The position numbers and the translations under genes are program-made. A stretch of 64,000 nt of DNA, from assembly GCA_030647195.1 (NCBI GenBank), contig JAUSKD010000022.1:1-64000 (forward strand). The letters are read 5' to 3'. A model generated the notes under the pieces. It worked only from the letters and a program-made list of their open reading frames with translations. It was not told the origin of the DNA and made no database searches. Positions 36,098 through 46,238 of the stretch are shown here, piece after piece; position 1 is the first letter of the stretch, and every line of letters starts with the position of its first letter. The DNA comes from Candidatus Peribacter sp. GTDB lineage: Bacteria; Patescibacteriota; Gracilibacteria; Peribacterales; Peribacteraceae.

Positions 36098-38409
36098 ATC
36101 TGCGATTTGCCGGTATCGGTTGCCGGCTTTTCTTCGTGGGCAAATTGCTTCAGATACGCCATCACGCGCTTGCCGTACGATTTGGTCTTGAGCCGGTCAT
36201 CCGTCACCAGCACTTCGCCGTGGAACGTGCGGTGGCGGCAGAAGGTGCGAATCAGGCGGAACAGTCGGTGCTCCAGCCGCGGGAGGAAGTAATCCTCGAA
36301 GGCATTGGGGTAGTGCGCGGCGCGGCGCGAGAGCACGGTGTGCGAGGGATGATCGAAGGGGAGAGACGCGATGATCAGGCGGTCCACGATTTCCGCAGGC
36401 AGATCGACATCCTCGTATCCCCACGGCGTAATGAGCCACAGGGCCGGAGCAGGTGCCGCCAAAAATTCCGCCGTCATCCGCTCCAATCCCCCGCTCAAAT
36501 TCTGGCAGATCATTTCCACGCCCTGCTTCTCCAGTGCTGCCATGTACTCCACATATTTCTCTTCAATGACGCGTCGGCTGCCGACGAGGATGACCGATTT
36601 GCCGGGCGGTGGGTTCCTCAGCAGGTCATCGAGTGCGATATCCGTGCGAATCGAAAGAGGGATCAGAGAAGGCGGAAATGGCTGCGCCGCAGGCAGGTTT
36701 TGCGCGGGGAGAATCTCACGCAGCGTCGCGCTGCTTCCCGGTGGAATCGTGAGGACTGTCGGATGTTCCTCATACAAGAGCGACGACAAGAGCGGCCCAA
36801 TACGCTCCGGCACGGACTGGATGGATTGGCTGCCCCCCTGCCGCTGTTCGATCCACGCGATGCGGTGTGACAGGAGCTCAGGGGTGAGGATGCGTTCCAA
36901 ATCGGCAAGATCGCGGCGTGGAAGCTCGGGGAGCGATTCATCGGCGATGAACGGAGCAAGTCGCTCTCGAAGCAGGCGCGTTTCTTTGGTATCTAGATCC
37001 TGACCGGTCAGGTAGCGCACATCCTGAAACGCACGCACACGCTCAATCCAGAGTTGCAGCAGGTCCAAGAAGCCTGTCAGATCCGCGCGTCCTTCTGCGG
37101 CGGCGCGCAGGTGGTCCAGCACCGCCTGCCACTTGAAGGCTTTGGTTGCAGTGTCTTCGAGCATAGAGGCATCGGTGACGAGCAGGCGCGTCGCAGGCGT
37201 GAGAGCGGCCCGGCCGGGATGATCGGGGTGTTCGAGGATCGAGAGGAGCTGCTGATGATCGATCAAAGCCACATGGGGCGGAGGACTGAATTGCCGGTGG
37301 TAGGTCAGGGTGGATTCGGTGCAGGCGAGCTTGCCGTACCACACGGCGCGTTCCTCGCCGTGGACCGGAAGATCGCGATGCGCGCGCGGGCGGTACCAGC
37401 GCAGCTTGACGGCGAGTGTCGCTTCGTCGGAGGTGAAGGCCTGTTGCAACAGAAGCGCCTCGGCCGCTTCGGGATCGAGGAGCAGGGGTGCTGGCATGAG
37501 TACCTGCGCTTTGTCTTCCGGCAGCGTCAGGCCGCGCACGCTCGCTTCCAGATTCTTCACGATGATCCACGTGGGATCCTTGGCGGCGAGGGCGGTATCG
37601 ACGATGCGCTGCAACGTCTGGGGGGCGAGGGAGTCTTCGATCAGCGTGACGCCCGGTTTCTGGCTTTCTGGCAGGCTCACCCGGTCACCGCTCACCTGCT
37701 TCTTCCCCCGCGAGGGGCGCGTACCCGAGAGCATCCACTTGGGCCGCTTGGCGGCGGGAACCGTAGGCAATACTTCCGCGAGGCGGCGGTACCCCGGAGA
37801 GCTTTGCGAAAATATTTCGAAGAGGATACGCAGTTCATCGGGTGGGAGCTCCTGCAGGCGTTCCCAGCATTTGCCCAAAAGCTCGAGCGTGGCGTGCACA
37901 TCGCCGAGCGCGCGGTGCACGGGATCGTGATTGAGCTTCAGGACCGTGCTCACGTAGCCGAGCGAGTAGCTGGGGAGTTCCGGAAAGACCAACGACGCCA
38001 GCATGGAAGTGTCGACCCATGCACGTTCTGTGAGATCGATGCCTTCTCCTTTGAGCATGCGGATGTCGAAGCCGACATTCTGCCCCACGATCACCGTATG
38101 CTCGCCGACCTTGGATTGGATCATCTCGCGCACCTGCTCAAAGGTTGGCTTGCCCGTGAGCATCTGCGGGGTGATGTGCGTCAGCACTTGTACCGTGGGC
38201 GGCACGTCCTCGGGGATCGAGATAAGCGTCTCGTATTCCTCCAGCGTTTTCCCTCCCTGCACCTGCACGGAGGCAAACTCAATCACACGGTTCACCCGGG
38301 GCACGAAGCCCGTGGTCTCGGTATCGAGAACGACGAAGGGAAATGAAGGAAGATCCACGAAACGAGGATACAGAAGAAACAGATGGAGCAGAAGAAACAG
38401 AGGAATCAC
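36085..38409 (-). CDS. DEDDh exonuclease fused to DinG-like, apparently motor-degenerate helicase region
   Basis: FVVLDTETTGFVPRVNRVIEFASV, HRALGDVHATLELL; C-terminal DinG-like WLITPWGYEDVDLPAEIVDRLIIASLPFDHPSHTV; no GxGKT Walker A found. Start may be internal (GTG near 38358). Confidence 0.8.
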   Translation of the reverse strand: MIPLFLLLHLFLLYPRFVDLPSFPFVVLDTETTGFVPRVNRVIEFASVQVQGGKTLEEYETLISIPEDVPPTVQVLTHITPQMLTGKPTFEQVREMIQSKVGEHTVIVGQNVGFDIRMLKGEGIDLTERAWVDTSMLASLVFPELPSYSLGYVSTVLKLNHDPVHRALGDVHATLELLGKCWERLQELPPDELRILFEIFSQSSPGYRRLAEVLPTVPAAKRPKWMLSGTRPSRGKKQVSGDRVSLPESQKPGVTLIEDSLAPQTLQRIVDTALAAKDPTWIIVKNLEASVRGLTLPEDKAQVLMPAPLLLDPEAAEALLLQQAFTSDEATLAVKLRWYRPRAHRDLPVHGEERAVWYGKLACTESTLTYHRQFSPPPHVALIDHQQLLSILEHPDHPGRAALTPATRLLVTDASMLEDTATKAFKWQAVLDHLRAAAEGRADLTGFLDLLQLWIERVRAFQDVRYLTGQDLDTKETRLLRERLAPFIADESLPELPRRDLADLERILTPELLSHRIAWIEQRQGGSQSIQSVPERIGPLLSSLLYEEHPTVLTIPPGSSATLREILPAQNLPAAQPFPPSLIPLSIRTDIALDDLLRNPPPGKSVILVGSRRVIEEKYVEYMAALEKQGVEMICQNLSGGLERMTAEFLAAPAPALWLITPWGYEDVDLPAEIVDRLIIASLPFDHPSHTVLSRRAAHYPNAFEDYFLPRLEHRLFRLIRTFCRHRTFHGEVLVTDDRLKTKSYGKRVMAYLKQFAHEEKPATDTGKSQMELF

Positions 38410-38474
38410 TCACTTCCCCGCCTTTTCCTTATCAGACCCGTCTCTTCCAGGATTTAACGAAACATACCATGTTC

Positions 38475-38768
38475 TCAACTTATCATTGCCGCCGCGAGTG
38501 CGTTGATCACTTTCTGACGAGCCTCTGCTCGTGTTTTTCCAGTGGTCATTCCTGCGGCAGCCATAAGTGCCCCTTTTTCTGCTAGAGTTCTTCGGTTTTG
38601 ATTTTTGTTAACGGTGGAAAAGCGTGCAGAGATTCCCTCTGAGGTCTCCTCGTACGCAATGGATACATCAGTCTTGAGTTGGTCTCTGTCGATCTTGAAT
38701 CCAGCGGGGAGTATTTCAGTGTTCTCGGTAGGGGTAGCTGCAGGTGTGTTCATAACTGCACGATGCAC
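38475..38768 (-). CDS. Small conserved-looking hypothetical protein
   Basis: 97 aa ORF in otherwise free interval; likely start MNTPAATPTENTE. Confidence 0.5.
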   Translation of the reverse strand: MHRAVMNTPAATPTENTEILPAGFKIDRDQLKTDVSIAYEETSEGISARFSTVNKNQNRRTLAEKGALMAAAGMTTGKTRAEARQKVINALAAAMIS

Positions 38769-38829
38769 TGACTAATAAGATATGTCAAGGAAGAGAAATC
38801 AGCAGTGATACGGAAGCGGCCTTCTCCAG

Positions 38830-40032
38830 TTATTCCGTTTTCGCTGCATCCTCCTGAGTTTCTGGTGCCGTCTCGGCAGGAGCCGCTTCCCCCTGAGGGA
38901 CATCAACGGGGGCGGATTCCGCGGGGGCCGTTCCCTTTAGCTCCGACAGCTTGGCCTTGAAGGCCGGCAGTTCCTCGTAGTTGTACATGTCGAGCTCGAA
39001 ACCGGTCAGCTCCGTCGCCAGACGGATGTTCTGCCCCTTTTTGCCGATGGCCATGGGGCGCTGAGCCTCTTCCACGAACACAGCGGCACGCTTCTTGATG
39101 CGGCGGCTCTGGTCATCGAACCGCTCCTGGTCGTTGACGATGATCACGGCCGAGATGGAGGCCGGCTGCAGGGCGGTCGAGATCAGTTTGATGGGATCTT
39201 CACTCCACTCGATCATGTCCACCCGCTCGCCATTGATCTCTTCCATCACGGCCTGAATACGCACGCCTTTCTGGCCCACGCAGGCGCCGATGGGATCGAT
39301 GCGGGGATCACTGCTTGCGACGGCAACCTTGCTGCGGAAGCCGGCATCGCGCGCGATGGCCCGGATGGTCACATCACCGTTGCGGACTTCGGGGATTTCG
39401 AGTTCGAGCAGTTTTCGCACGAGGCCGGCGTGCGTGCGCGAGATCCGCAGTTGCGGACCCTTGCCGGTCAGTTCCACTGTATCCAGGTACACACGAATAC
39501 GCTTGCCGGTGTAGTAGTGCTCGCCGGGGATCTGTTCCCTCCAGGGCAAACTCACTGCCATGCCTTCGATTTCCAGCGTCACCCAGTTGGGCTCCACCTT
39601 GGTCACGGTGGCCGTCAGAAGCTCGTTCTCGCGATCCTTGAACATCTCGTACAGACTCTGCTTCTCGGCCTCCTGCAGCTTCTGCAATATCACCTGCTTG
39701 GCGGCCTGCGCGGCGATGCGCCCGTAGCCGACGGGCGTCACGTCGATGGTGATCTCGTCGCCCACCTCGGCATCCGGTTTCACCTTGCGCGCGTCCTTTA
39801 CGCTGACTTCAAAGTTTTCATTCTCTACGGCCTCCACGACCTCTTTCACGATCAGGATCGTGGGCATGTCTTTGCCCTCATCCAAATCCACGCGGATCTC
39901 CTGCTCTTTGTTGCCGAAGTCCTTGCGGTAGGCGGTGGCGATGGCTTGCTTCACGGCCTCGAGCACCTGTTCGGGCTTGACGCTCTTCTCGGCACAGATC
40001 TGGTTGATGGCGGCGATGAATGATGCGCGCAT
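38830..40032 (-). CDS. nusA: Transcription termination/antitermination factor NusA
   Basis: IGACVGQKGVRIQAVMEEINGERVDMIEWSEDP; RPMAIGKKGQNIRLATELTGFELDM. Confidence 0.95.
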   Translation of the reverse strand: MRASFIAAINQICAEKSVKPEQVLEAVKQAIATAYRKDFGNKEQEIRVDLDEGKDMPTILIVKEVVEAVENENFEVSVKDARKVKPDAEVGDEITIDVTPVGYGRIAAQAAKQVILQKLQEAEKQSLYEMFKDRENELLTATVTKVEPNWVTLEIEGMAVSLPWREQIPGEHYYTGKRIRVYLDTVELTGKGPQLRISRTHAGLVRKLLELEIPEVRNGDVTIRAIARDAGFRSKVAVASSDPRIDPIGACVGQKGVRIQAVMEEINGERVDMIEWSEDPIKLISTALQPASISAVIIVNDQERFDDQSRRIKKRAAVFVEEAQRPMAIGKKGQNIRLATELTGFELDMYNYEELPAFKAKLSELKGTAPAESAPVDVPQGEAAPAETAPETQEDAAKTE

Positions 40033-40180
40033 GACGGGTAAGGGGAAATCACCGTTCCGACTCTACGGAACAGTGTCAGCTAAACAACGTACCATTTACA
40101 GAGACAGTATAGCCTATTTTAGCTTTCGTACAAGATTGTTCGTAGCTGTTTTCGGCCGGGTTTTTCTCTAGCATGGGGCC

Positions 40181-40630
40181 ATGGGATCCATATTTTCCAT
40201 TGCCATCCTGTCCGCTGGAGCGAGCGTTCTTGCCGCAGTTGCGGCCGATAACTTTCTCTCGCAGAGGATCGGCGTCATGGGCTCATTCGCAGGACTTCAG
40301 TATTCGCTCAATCCGGGGGTGGCCTTCGGCATCTCTTTCGCGCCCTTGCTCCAGCTTTCCCTCATTGCAATTGCCCTGCTAGCCGTCGTCTGGATGGCCT
40401 ATCGTTCCGTGCGTTCCGCAGGCTCTCAAAGCTACAAGCTACAAGCTATCAGCTACGGTCTGATCCTCGGAGGCGGCATTGCCAACATCATCGACCGTCT
40501 ACCCGATGGCCTCGTCACCGATTTCTTTCAGGTGGGGACATTTCCGATCTTCAACGTGGCGGACAGTTTTATTACCATTGGGGTGGTGCTGCTCTTCTGG
40601 GAGGTTATGAGACGCAAGAAGCCTCTCTGA
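40181..40630 (+). CDS. lspA: Lipoprotein signal peptidase
   Basis: LNPGVAFGI, GGGIANIIDR, FPIFNVADSFITIGV. Confidence 0.92.
   Translation: MGSIFSIAILSAGASVLAAVAADNFLSQRIGVMGSFAGLQYSLNPGVAFGISFAPLLQLSLIAIALLAVVWMAYRSVRSAGSQSYKLQAISYGLILGGGIANIIDRLPDGLVTDFFQVGTFPIFNVADSFITIGVVLLFWEVMRRKKPL
40429..40456 (+). repeat. 7-nt tandem repeat within lspA
   Basis: AAGCTAC AAGCTAC AAGCTAT CAGCTAC. Confidence 0.8.
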
Positions 40631-40718
40631 GGGGTGGTTTGACGTTGAATGTCGCTGTATAGATTAAGGGTTTGTCGATTGGCGACCCGGGTGTTTGCGG
40701 CCTACAATGGCCGCCTCT

Positions 40719-42056
40719 ATGGATATTCGCTACCGCGTACGTGGGGGGATTCCCCTCCGCGGCGACATCGATATCAGCGGCTCGAAAAATGCGGCGCTCC
40801 CACTCATCGCGGCGTCGGTTCTGGCCAATGGCGAAACCGTGCTCCATAACGTTCCGCGGCTGCGCGACATTACCGTGATGCTCAGGATTCTCGAGTTCCT
40901 CGGTGCCGAGACTTCCTTTCAGGCGGATACCGTCCGCATCCGGACGCACAAGCTCCAGAACCGTCGCATCCCCGCCGAGCTCGTCAGTAAGCTTCGTGGT
41001 TCCATCGTACTCTTGGGTCCCCTGCTCTCGCGGTTCGGGGAGGTCGAGATGGCCTACCCGGGCGGGTGCGTGCTGGGCAAGCGGCCGGTGCATGCGCACA
41101 TCGCGGCATTGGAACAACTGGGGGCGAAGGACTTGAGCTCCGACGAGATGCTGCACCTCAATGGCGAGCTCAAACCCGGGCGCGTGATCCTGCCGGAGTT
41201 TTCGGTGACTGCGACTGAGAATGCCGTTATGGCGGCGGCCCTCGTTCCGGGTGAAGTCCGGATTGACCTTGCCGCTGCGGAACCGCACGTGCAGGAGGTG
41301 GAAAAGATCGTGGCGTCCATGGGTGCGCAGGTGGAGGGCATCGGCACGCACACGGTCCTGATTCACGGCAAAAAAACACTGCAGTCCCCGACACACACGG
41401 TCATCGCCGACTATCTCGAGGCCGGCGCATTCATCATTTCCGCTCTCGTGACGAAGGGCAAAGTGCGGCTGCACGGAGCGGATAGCGAGCATCTGATTTC
41501 TTTCCTGAGCGTCCTCAGGCGCATGGGGGCCATCGTGAAGATTGAAGAGGGTGTCCTGTTCGTGGATGGTGAGCTTTCGACTCTCAAAGCGCTCGAGGTG
41601 CGCACGAACATCTTCCCGGGCTTCCCTACCGACCTGCAGGCCACGATCGGTGTGGCGATGTCGCAGGCGCACGGGGTCAGTCGCATCTTCGAACGTCTCT
41701 TCGAGGGGCGCATGGCGTACCTCTATGAGCTCGAAAAGATGGGTGCGCACATCGAGATCCTCAATGCCCACGAGGCGCTGGTCATCGGTCCCACGGAACT
41801 TCGGGGGCGCGTCGTTTCCAGTAACGATATCCGCGCCGGTGCCGCGATGGTGCTGGCGGGTTTGTGCGCGCATGGCGAGACGATGATCACCGACGTGCGC
41901 TACATCGAGCGCGGCTATGACCGCTTCGACGAAAAGCTCAAGTCACTGGGGGCGGACATCGAAAAAATCACGATGGAGGCGCAGACATCGCAGGATGACG
42001 ATGCCATTGCGCCGCTCAAGGAAGGCAAGCCCGTCACGATGACTGCGACACGGTAG
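40719..42056 (+). CDS. murA: UDP-N-acetylglucosamine 1-carboxyvinyltransferase
   Basis: ISGSKNAALPLIAAS, PGGCVLGKRPVHAH (catalytic Cys), RAGAAMVLAGLCAHG. Confidence 0.95.
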   Translation: MDIRYRVRGGIPLRGDIDISGSKNAALPLIAASVLANGETVLHNVPRLRDITVMLRILEFLGAETSFQADTVRIRTHKLQNRRIPAELVSKLRGSIVLLGPLLSRFGEVEMAYPGGCVLGKRPVHAHIAALEQLGAKDLSSDEMLHLNGELKPGRVILPEFSVTATENAVMAAALVPGEVRIDLAAAEPHVQEVEKIVASMGAQVEGIGTHTVLIHGKKTLQSPTHTVIADYLEAGAFIISALVTKGKVRLHGADSEHLISFLSVLRRMGAIVKIEEGVLFVDGELSTLKALEVRTNIFPGFPTDLQATIGVAMSQAHGVSRIFERLFEGRMAYLYELEKMGAHIEILNAHEALVIGPTELRGRVVSSNDIRAGAAMVLAGLCAHGETMITDVRYIERGYDRFDEKLKSLGADIEKITMEAQTSQDDDAIAPLKEGKPVTMTATR

Positions 42057-42091
42057 CCTTCGGAGGCGCCCGAATCCTGTACTGTAGAGAT

Positions 42092-43933
42092 ATGCAACAA
42101 ACGGAGGCACGAACGGCCGGATCTCCTTCGCCTCGCACACGGCGCCTGGCCATCGGCGTTCTTCTTCTTGCGACATTCGTGACGTTCCTTCCTTCCCTGC
42201 GAAATGGCTTCGTGGACATCGATGACGGTCTGCTCATCACGAAGAACGCCATTGTCCTTCATCTGACGCCGCAGACGCTCTGGGCCAGCTTCACGACGTT
42301 CGACCCCGAACTGTACGTGCCGCTCACCTTTGTCACCTACCAACTGGAAGCAGCGCTCTTCGGCGTGCATCCGTTCGTGTTCCATCTGACGAATCTTCTT
42401 CTGCACATGGGGACGGCTCTGCTCGTATTCGCCGTAGTGCGGCGGCTTGCTGCACGACGCTTTCCTGCCGACGCATTCCTGATCGGCTTTTTCTGCGCGC
42501 TCGTCTTTGCCATTCATCCGCTCAATACCGAAGCCGTCGTGTGGGCGGCGGCCCGCAAAGACGTTCTCTCGTCCTTCTTCTTTTTCGCTTCGCTCCTGCT
42601 CTTCCTGATTTATCGCGAGAAGGAGGTGCGGCGTTTTCTCATCTGGAGTGTTGTGTGTTTCCTTCTCGCTCTTCTTTCGAAGGTATCGGTGCTCATGTTG
42701 CCCTTCATCCTCCTGTTCGTCGATGCCGGGGAGGGACGGCGCTTTTCTTGGGCAGCCTGGAAGGAGAAGATTCCATTCTTCGGTTTGTCGCTTCTGTTCG
42801 GGCTGATCGCCCTCTTCGGAAAACAGGCGCAACTTTCTTCCCTGAGTGTATTCGAGAAGGGCTTGCTCGCGTGCAAGGCGACGGTCTTCTATCTCCGCGC
42901 CCTCTTCTGGCCATCCGGACTCACGATCTTCCATCTGCAGGAGATGCCCCTCGCTCTCTCGCACCCCGATCTGTGGGCGCCGCCGCTCATTGTGCTGGCA
43001 CTGCTCATCATCACTTTTTTCTCCTTCCGGCGACATCGCGTCGTCTTCTTCGGCATCGCTTTCTACCTGCTCCTTCTGCTGCCGAGCTTCATCACCTTCT
43101 GGAAGAACGGCTTCGTGTATTTCGCTTCGGAGCGCTATGCGTACGTGCCGATGGTCGGCATCCTCTTCGCGCTCGGTGCGGTGATCCTCCCTCCGCTCCG
43201 CAAGGCTTTACAGCGGCGTCCCGCCTTTGGTCGCATCATCGGCCTCACGGGAGGCATGCTGTTCGTCGTCACGCTGGGAGGCCTCACTCTTCAGCAATCC
43301 CTCACCTGGCACGATCCGGTTATGCTCAACGAACGTGCGCTCCTGATCAACCCTCGTTCGGCGCATGCGCTCAACAATCTGGGTTCGGCGAATTTTGCGG
43401 CAGGCAAGTATCGTGAAGCACTTTCATTCTTCGAACGCACACTCGCCATCGATCCGGCTCTTCCGGCGGCGCATGCCAATCGCGCACAAACACTTCTGAA
43501 ACTCGGCGATACGGACGGGGCGCTGAAGGCGTATTCACAGGGAATCGAATCGATCCCCAAAGACCGTTCTCCGCTTCCGCAGGATCTTACCCCATTTCTT
43601 GGTCTTGCGGAGCTCCTGGATACCCTGGGACGGTCGCAGGAAGCGGCACAGATCCTTCGCGGGGCGATTCAGCGTCTGCCCGAGGCTCCGCTGCCGCATT
43701 ACTACCTTGGGGTGAAGGAACAGCAATTCGGCCATCTGCCCGAGGCTCTGACGCAGTTTCAGCTGGCCACCAAGCTCGATCCGCGCCTGACTGATGCGTT
43801 CTACCGGCTGGCTGCGGTCAGCGCGGAGCTGGGGCATCTGCCGGAAGCGATTGCTGCCCTCGAACAGGTGCTTGTGCTCGATCCGGGGAATGAGCTTGCA
43901 CGGGAACACTTAAAGAACATCAAGAACCTGTAA
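42092..43933 (+). CDS. TMTC-like membrane protein with C-terminal TPR repeats
   Basis: Polytopic N-terminus; AHALNNLGSANFAAGKYREALSFFERTLAIDP, ADAFYRLAAVSAELGHLPEAIAALEQVLVLDP-type TPRs. Confidence 0.85.
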   Translation: MQQTEARTAGSPSPRTRRLAIGVLLLATFVTFLPSLRNGFVDIDDGLLITKNAIVLHLTPQTLWASFTTFDPELYVPLTFVTYQLEAALFGVHPFVFHLTNLLLHMGTALLVFAVVRRLAARRFPADAFLIGFFCALVFAIHPLNTEAVVWAAARKDVLSSFFFFASLLLFLIYREKEVRRFLIWSVVCFLLALLSKVSVLMLPFILLFVDAGEGRRFSWAAWKEKIPFFGLSLLFGLIALFGKQAQLSSLSVFEKGLLACKATVFYLRALFWPSGLTIFHLQEMPLALSHPDLWAPPLIVLALLIITFFSFRRHRVVFFGIAFYLLLLLPSFITFWKNGFVYFASERYAYVPMVGILFALGAVILPPLRKALQRRPAFGRIIGLTGGMLFVVTLGGLTLQQSLTWHDPVMLNERALLINPRSAHALNNLGSANFAAGKYREALSFFERTLAIDPALPAAHANRAQTLLKLGDTDGALKAYSQGIESIPKDRSPLPQDLTPFLGLAELLDTLGRSQEAAQILRGAIQRLPEAPLPHYYLGVKEQQFGHLPEALTQFQLATKLDPRLTDAFYRLAAVSAELGHLPEAIAALEQVLVLDPGNELAREHLKNIKNL

Positions 43934-43978
43934 GGAGCGTTGACGGTTTTTTGTCTTCCAGTACCATGTCTTCGATCT

Positions 43979-44524
43979 ATGGCGACCATCACCTCTCTCG
44001 GCGGCCTCACTCTGCAGTGCACGTTCGGCAAGACGGACTTCATCATCTTCCCGACGACGCAGGGCAAGGCGGGTCCCGAAGGCACGGTCACGCTGTTTTC
44101 GCATCCTGACGAAGCTCCCGCGGCGCGCACCATCAGCTGGCCGGGGGAGTATGACTTCAACGGCATCTATGTTCGCGGCCTTGGTCATGAAGAGGGGCGA
44201 CAGGTTTCGTACGTCGTCAATGCCGACGGTGTGAAGTGTCTCTTCCTTTCTACCCCGGTTCATGCGCTCAGCGATACGGAGTTGGAGTGGGTCGGCGATA
44301 TCGATGTGCTCATCCTGCCGATCGACGACGTGAAGGTCGTGCAGAACCTGCTCGATGTCGTGGATCCCCGCGTGTTCATCCCGCTGGCGGCCAAGGATGA
44401 CAAGGCATTCCAGGAGGTGCTGAAGATCTGCGGAGCCGTGGGCAAAGAGGCGGTGGATGAGTACAAGGTGAAGGGGCTCCCGGCCGAAGGCAGAGAGGTC
44501 GTTTTGCTAAAGGGGAAGAAGTAG
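43979..44524 (+). CDS. MBL-fold-like protein (UlaG-related, lacking clear HxHxDH)
   Basis: WPGEYDFNGIYVRGLG, IDVLILPIDDV. Confidence 0.6.
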   Translation: MATITSLGGLTLQCTFGKTDFIIFPTTQGKAGPEGTVTLFSHPDEAPAARTISWPGEYDFNGIYVRGLGHEEGRQVSYVVNADGVKCLFLSTPVHALSDTELEWVGDIDVLILPIDDVKVVQNLLDVVDPRVFIPLAAKDDKAFQEVLKICGAVGKEAVDEYKVKGLPAEGREVVLLKGKK

Positions 44525-44594
44525 GGTTAGGGCGTAGGGAGAAGGAGTTCTCGTATTTTGCGTGCAGCACAGTACAATGGCGACAGGCCATGAA

Positions 44595-44669
44595 GCTCCT
44601 GTAGTTCAACGGATAGAACAACCGCGTCCTAAGCGGTGGATGCAGGTTCAATTCCTGCCGGGAGCACCA
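44595..44669 (+). tRNA. tRNA-Arg(CCT), CCA encoded
   Basis: GCTCCTGTAGTTCAACGGATAGAACAACCGCGTCCTAAGCGGTGGATGCAGGTTCAATTCCTGCCGGGAGCACCA. Confidence 0.95.
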
Positions 44670-44675
44670 CGATCA

Positions 44676-45515
44676 TTACTTCAGCACACTCCCCAATTCT
44701 CCTTTCATCTTCTCCGCCGCCTTCGCCGCGGCTTCCTTCCAGTCCTTCCCCTTCGAGGCAAAAATGATGCCGCGCGAGGAATTGACGATGGCTCCGTTGC
44801 CGTTCACGAATCCGACCTTCACATCCGCCGCCGTGCCGCCCTGCGCGCCGAATCCGGGAATCAGGATGGGAGTATTGGGCATGAGGCTGCGCAGGTACTT
44901 GAGCTCCTCGGGGTACGTGGCGCCCACCACCGCGCCCACACTGGAGTAGTGCGAAGAGGGGCCGAGTGCATCCGCGCCCCAGCTCGCCACCAACTGTGCC
45001 ATGTGTTCGTGCACCGTCTCGTCGCCCGTCGGCAGATCCTGCAGTTCGCCGGAGCTTAAGTTACTTGTCTTCACGAGGACAAAAATGCCTTTTTCATTGT
45101 TCTTGCACCGTTCGATGAAGGGCTTAATACCGTCCGAGCCTAGGTACGGTGAAACAGTGAGCGCGTCGATGGGGCTATCTTTCTGCAGGTAGGCCTCGGC
45201 GTACGCGTCGCAGGTCGAGCCGATGTCATTCCTCTTCCCATCCGCGATCACGAGCAGCCCCTGAAGCTTGGCGTAGGCGCACGTCTCCCAGAATGCGCGC
45301 ATCCCCTCCCATCCCAGCACTTCGTAGTAGGCCATCTGCGGCTTCACACAGGCGGCGATGTCTTTCACAGCATCAATGATGCCGGTCGAGAAATCGAGGA
45401 GACCTTTGGCGTCCCGGGATATTCCTTCCGGGAGCTTGTCCAAAGCAGGATCGAGACCGACGCAGACGGGGGATTTTTGTTGAATGGCGTTTGTGAGGGA
45501 GTCGGCGAAGTGCAT
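44676..45515 (-). CDS. pyrF: Orotidine 5'-phosphate decarboxylase (class 2)
   Basis: CVGLDPALDKLP, VIADGKRNDIGSTC, ILIPGFGAQGG. Confidence 0.93.
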   Translation of the reverse strand: MHFADSLTNAIQQKSPVCVGLDPALDKLPEGISRDAKGLLDFSTGIIDAVKDIAACVKPQMAYYEVLGWEGMRAFWETCAYAKLQGLLVIADGKRNDIGSTCDAYAEAYLQKDSPIDALTVSPYLGSDGIKPFIERCKNNEKGIFVLVKTSNLSSGELQDLPTGDETVHEHMAQLVASWGADALGPSSHYSSVGAVVGATYPEELKYLRSLMPNTPILIPGFGAQGGTAADVKVGFVNGNGAIVNSSRGIIFASKGKDWKEAAAKAAEKMKGELGSVLK

Positions 45516-45628
45516 GGCCAAAATGGTACAGAAGGATGCGTTTGTATTCCATCTGTTCAAAGGTGCGGGCCAAGTCGTTGACAGAGGGCATCAAGAGGCG
45601 CAAATTTCACCCCTTCCCCCTTTGCCTT

Positions 45629-46216
45629 ATGGAAACGCCATTCAATCAACCGGAGATCGGAAATCTGCTCACACTGCACACTCCGCGACTTGTGGAGTTG
45701 GGGAGAAAGGCTCTGCAGAAAGCGCATTTGGATCCTGACACAGATCCCGAATCCCGAAACGCGGTCGTGAGGAATGGAGAGTCTAGGAACCTGCAGGTAT
45801 TGAAAAAAATTTGGGAGCGGGAGGTCTATGAAGAGGGGCAGAAAGGAGAAGAAAATCGTCGGGTACAGGTGGAATATGTACGAGAAACCAATACGGCAGA
45901 TCACCAGGAAACCGATGTGCTTGCGCTTGAGCTTGCGGAATTCATTAAAGGTGAGCGGGAAGCCTGCGGAACGGTGTTCAAAAAACCCACGGGTCATCCC
46001 GATGCGGAGTTCGAAATGAAAAATATGTCGGTATTATCCGCGCATGGCAGGAGGATCCTTGGTTTTTGGGAAGAGCCTCTTCGTGATTCCGAGATTGTCG
46101 ATGCAATGGAGCAGGTGCTTTTGGAGATTATTGCGATTCTCGAGCAGGAAGTTGTCGGTCCCGAGTACCGTGCAAAAATTCTGGGCCCCATTCAGAGACT
46201 GCTGCGAGTGAGTTGA
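45629..46216 (+). CDS. Hypothetical protein
   Basis: ORF with clear coding composition; start METPFNQPEIG. Confidence 0.55.
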   Translation: METPFNQPEIGNLLTLHTPRLVELGRKALQKAHLDPDTDPESRNAVVRNGESRNLQVLKKIWEREVYEEGQKGEENRRVQVEYVRETNTADHQETDVLALELAEFIKGEREACGTVFKKPTGHPDAEFEMKNMSVLSAHGRRILGFWEEPLRDSEIVDAMEQVLLEIIAILEQEVVGPEYRAKILGPIQRLLRVS

Positions 46217-46238
46217 AAGGCTCGTCGATTGTTCTGTT

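Noticed and set aside
44562-45059. 165-aa plus-strand ORF
   Set aside because: Runs through tRNA-Arg and antisense to pyrF.
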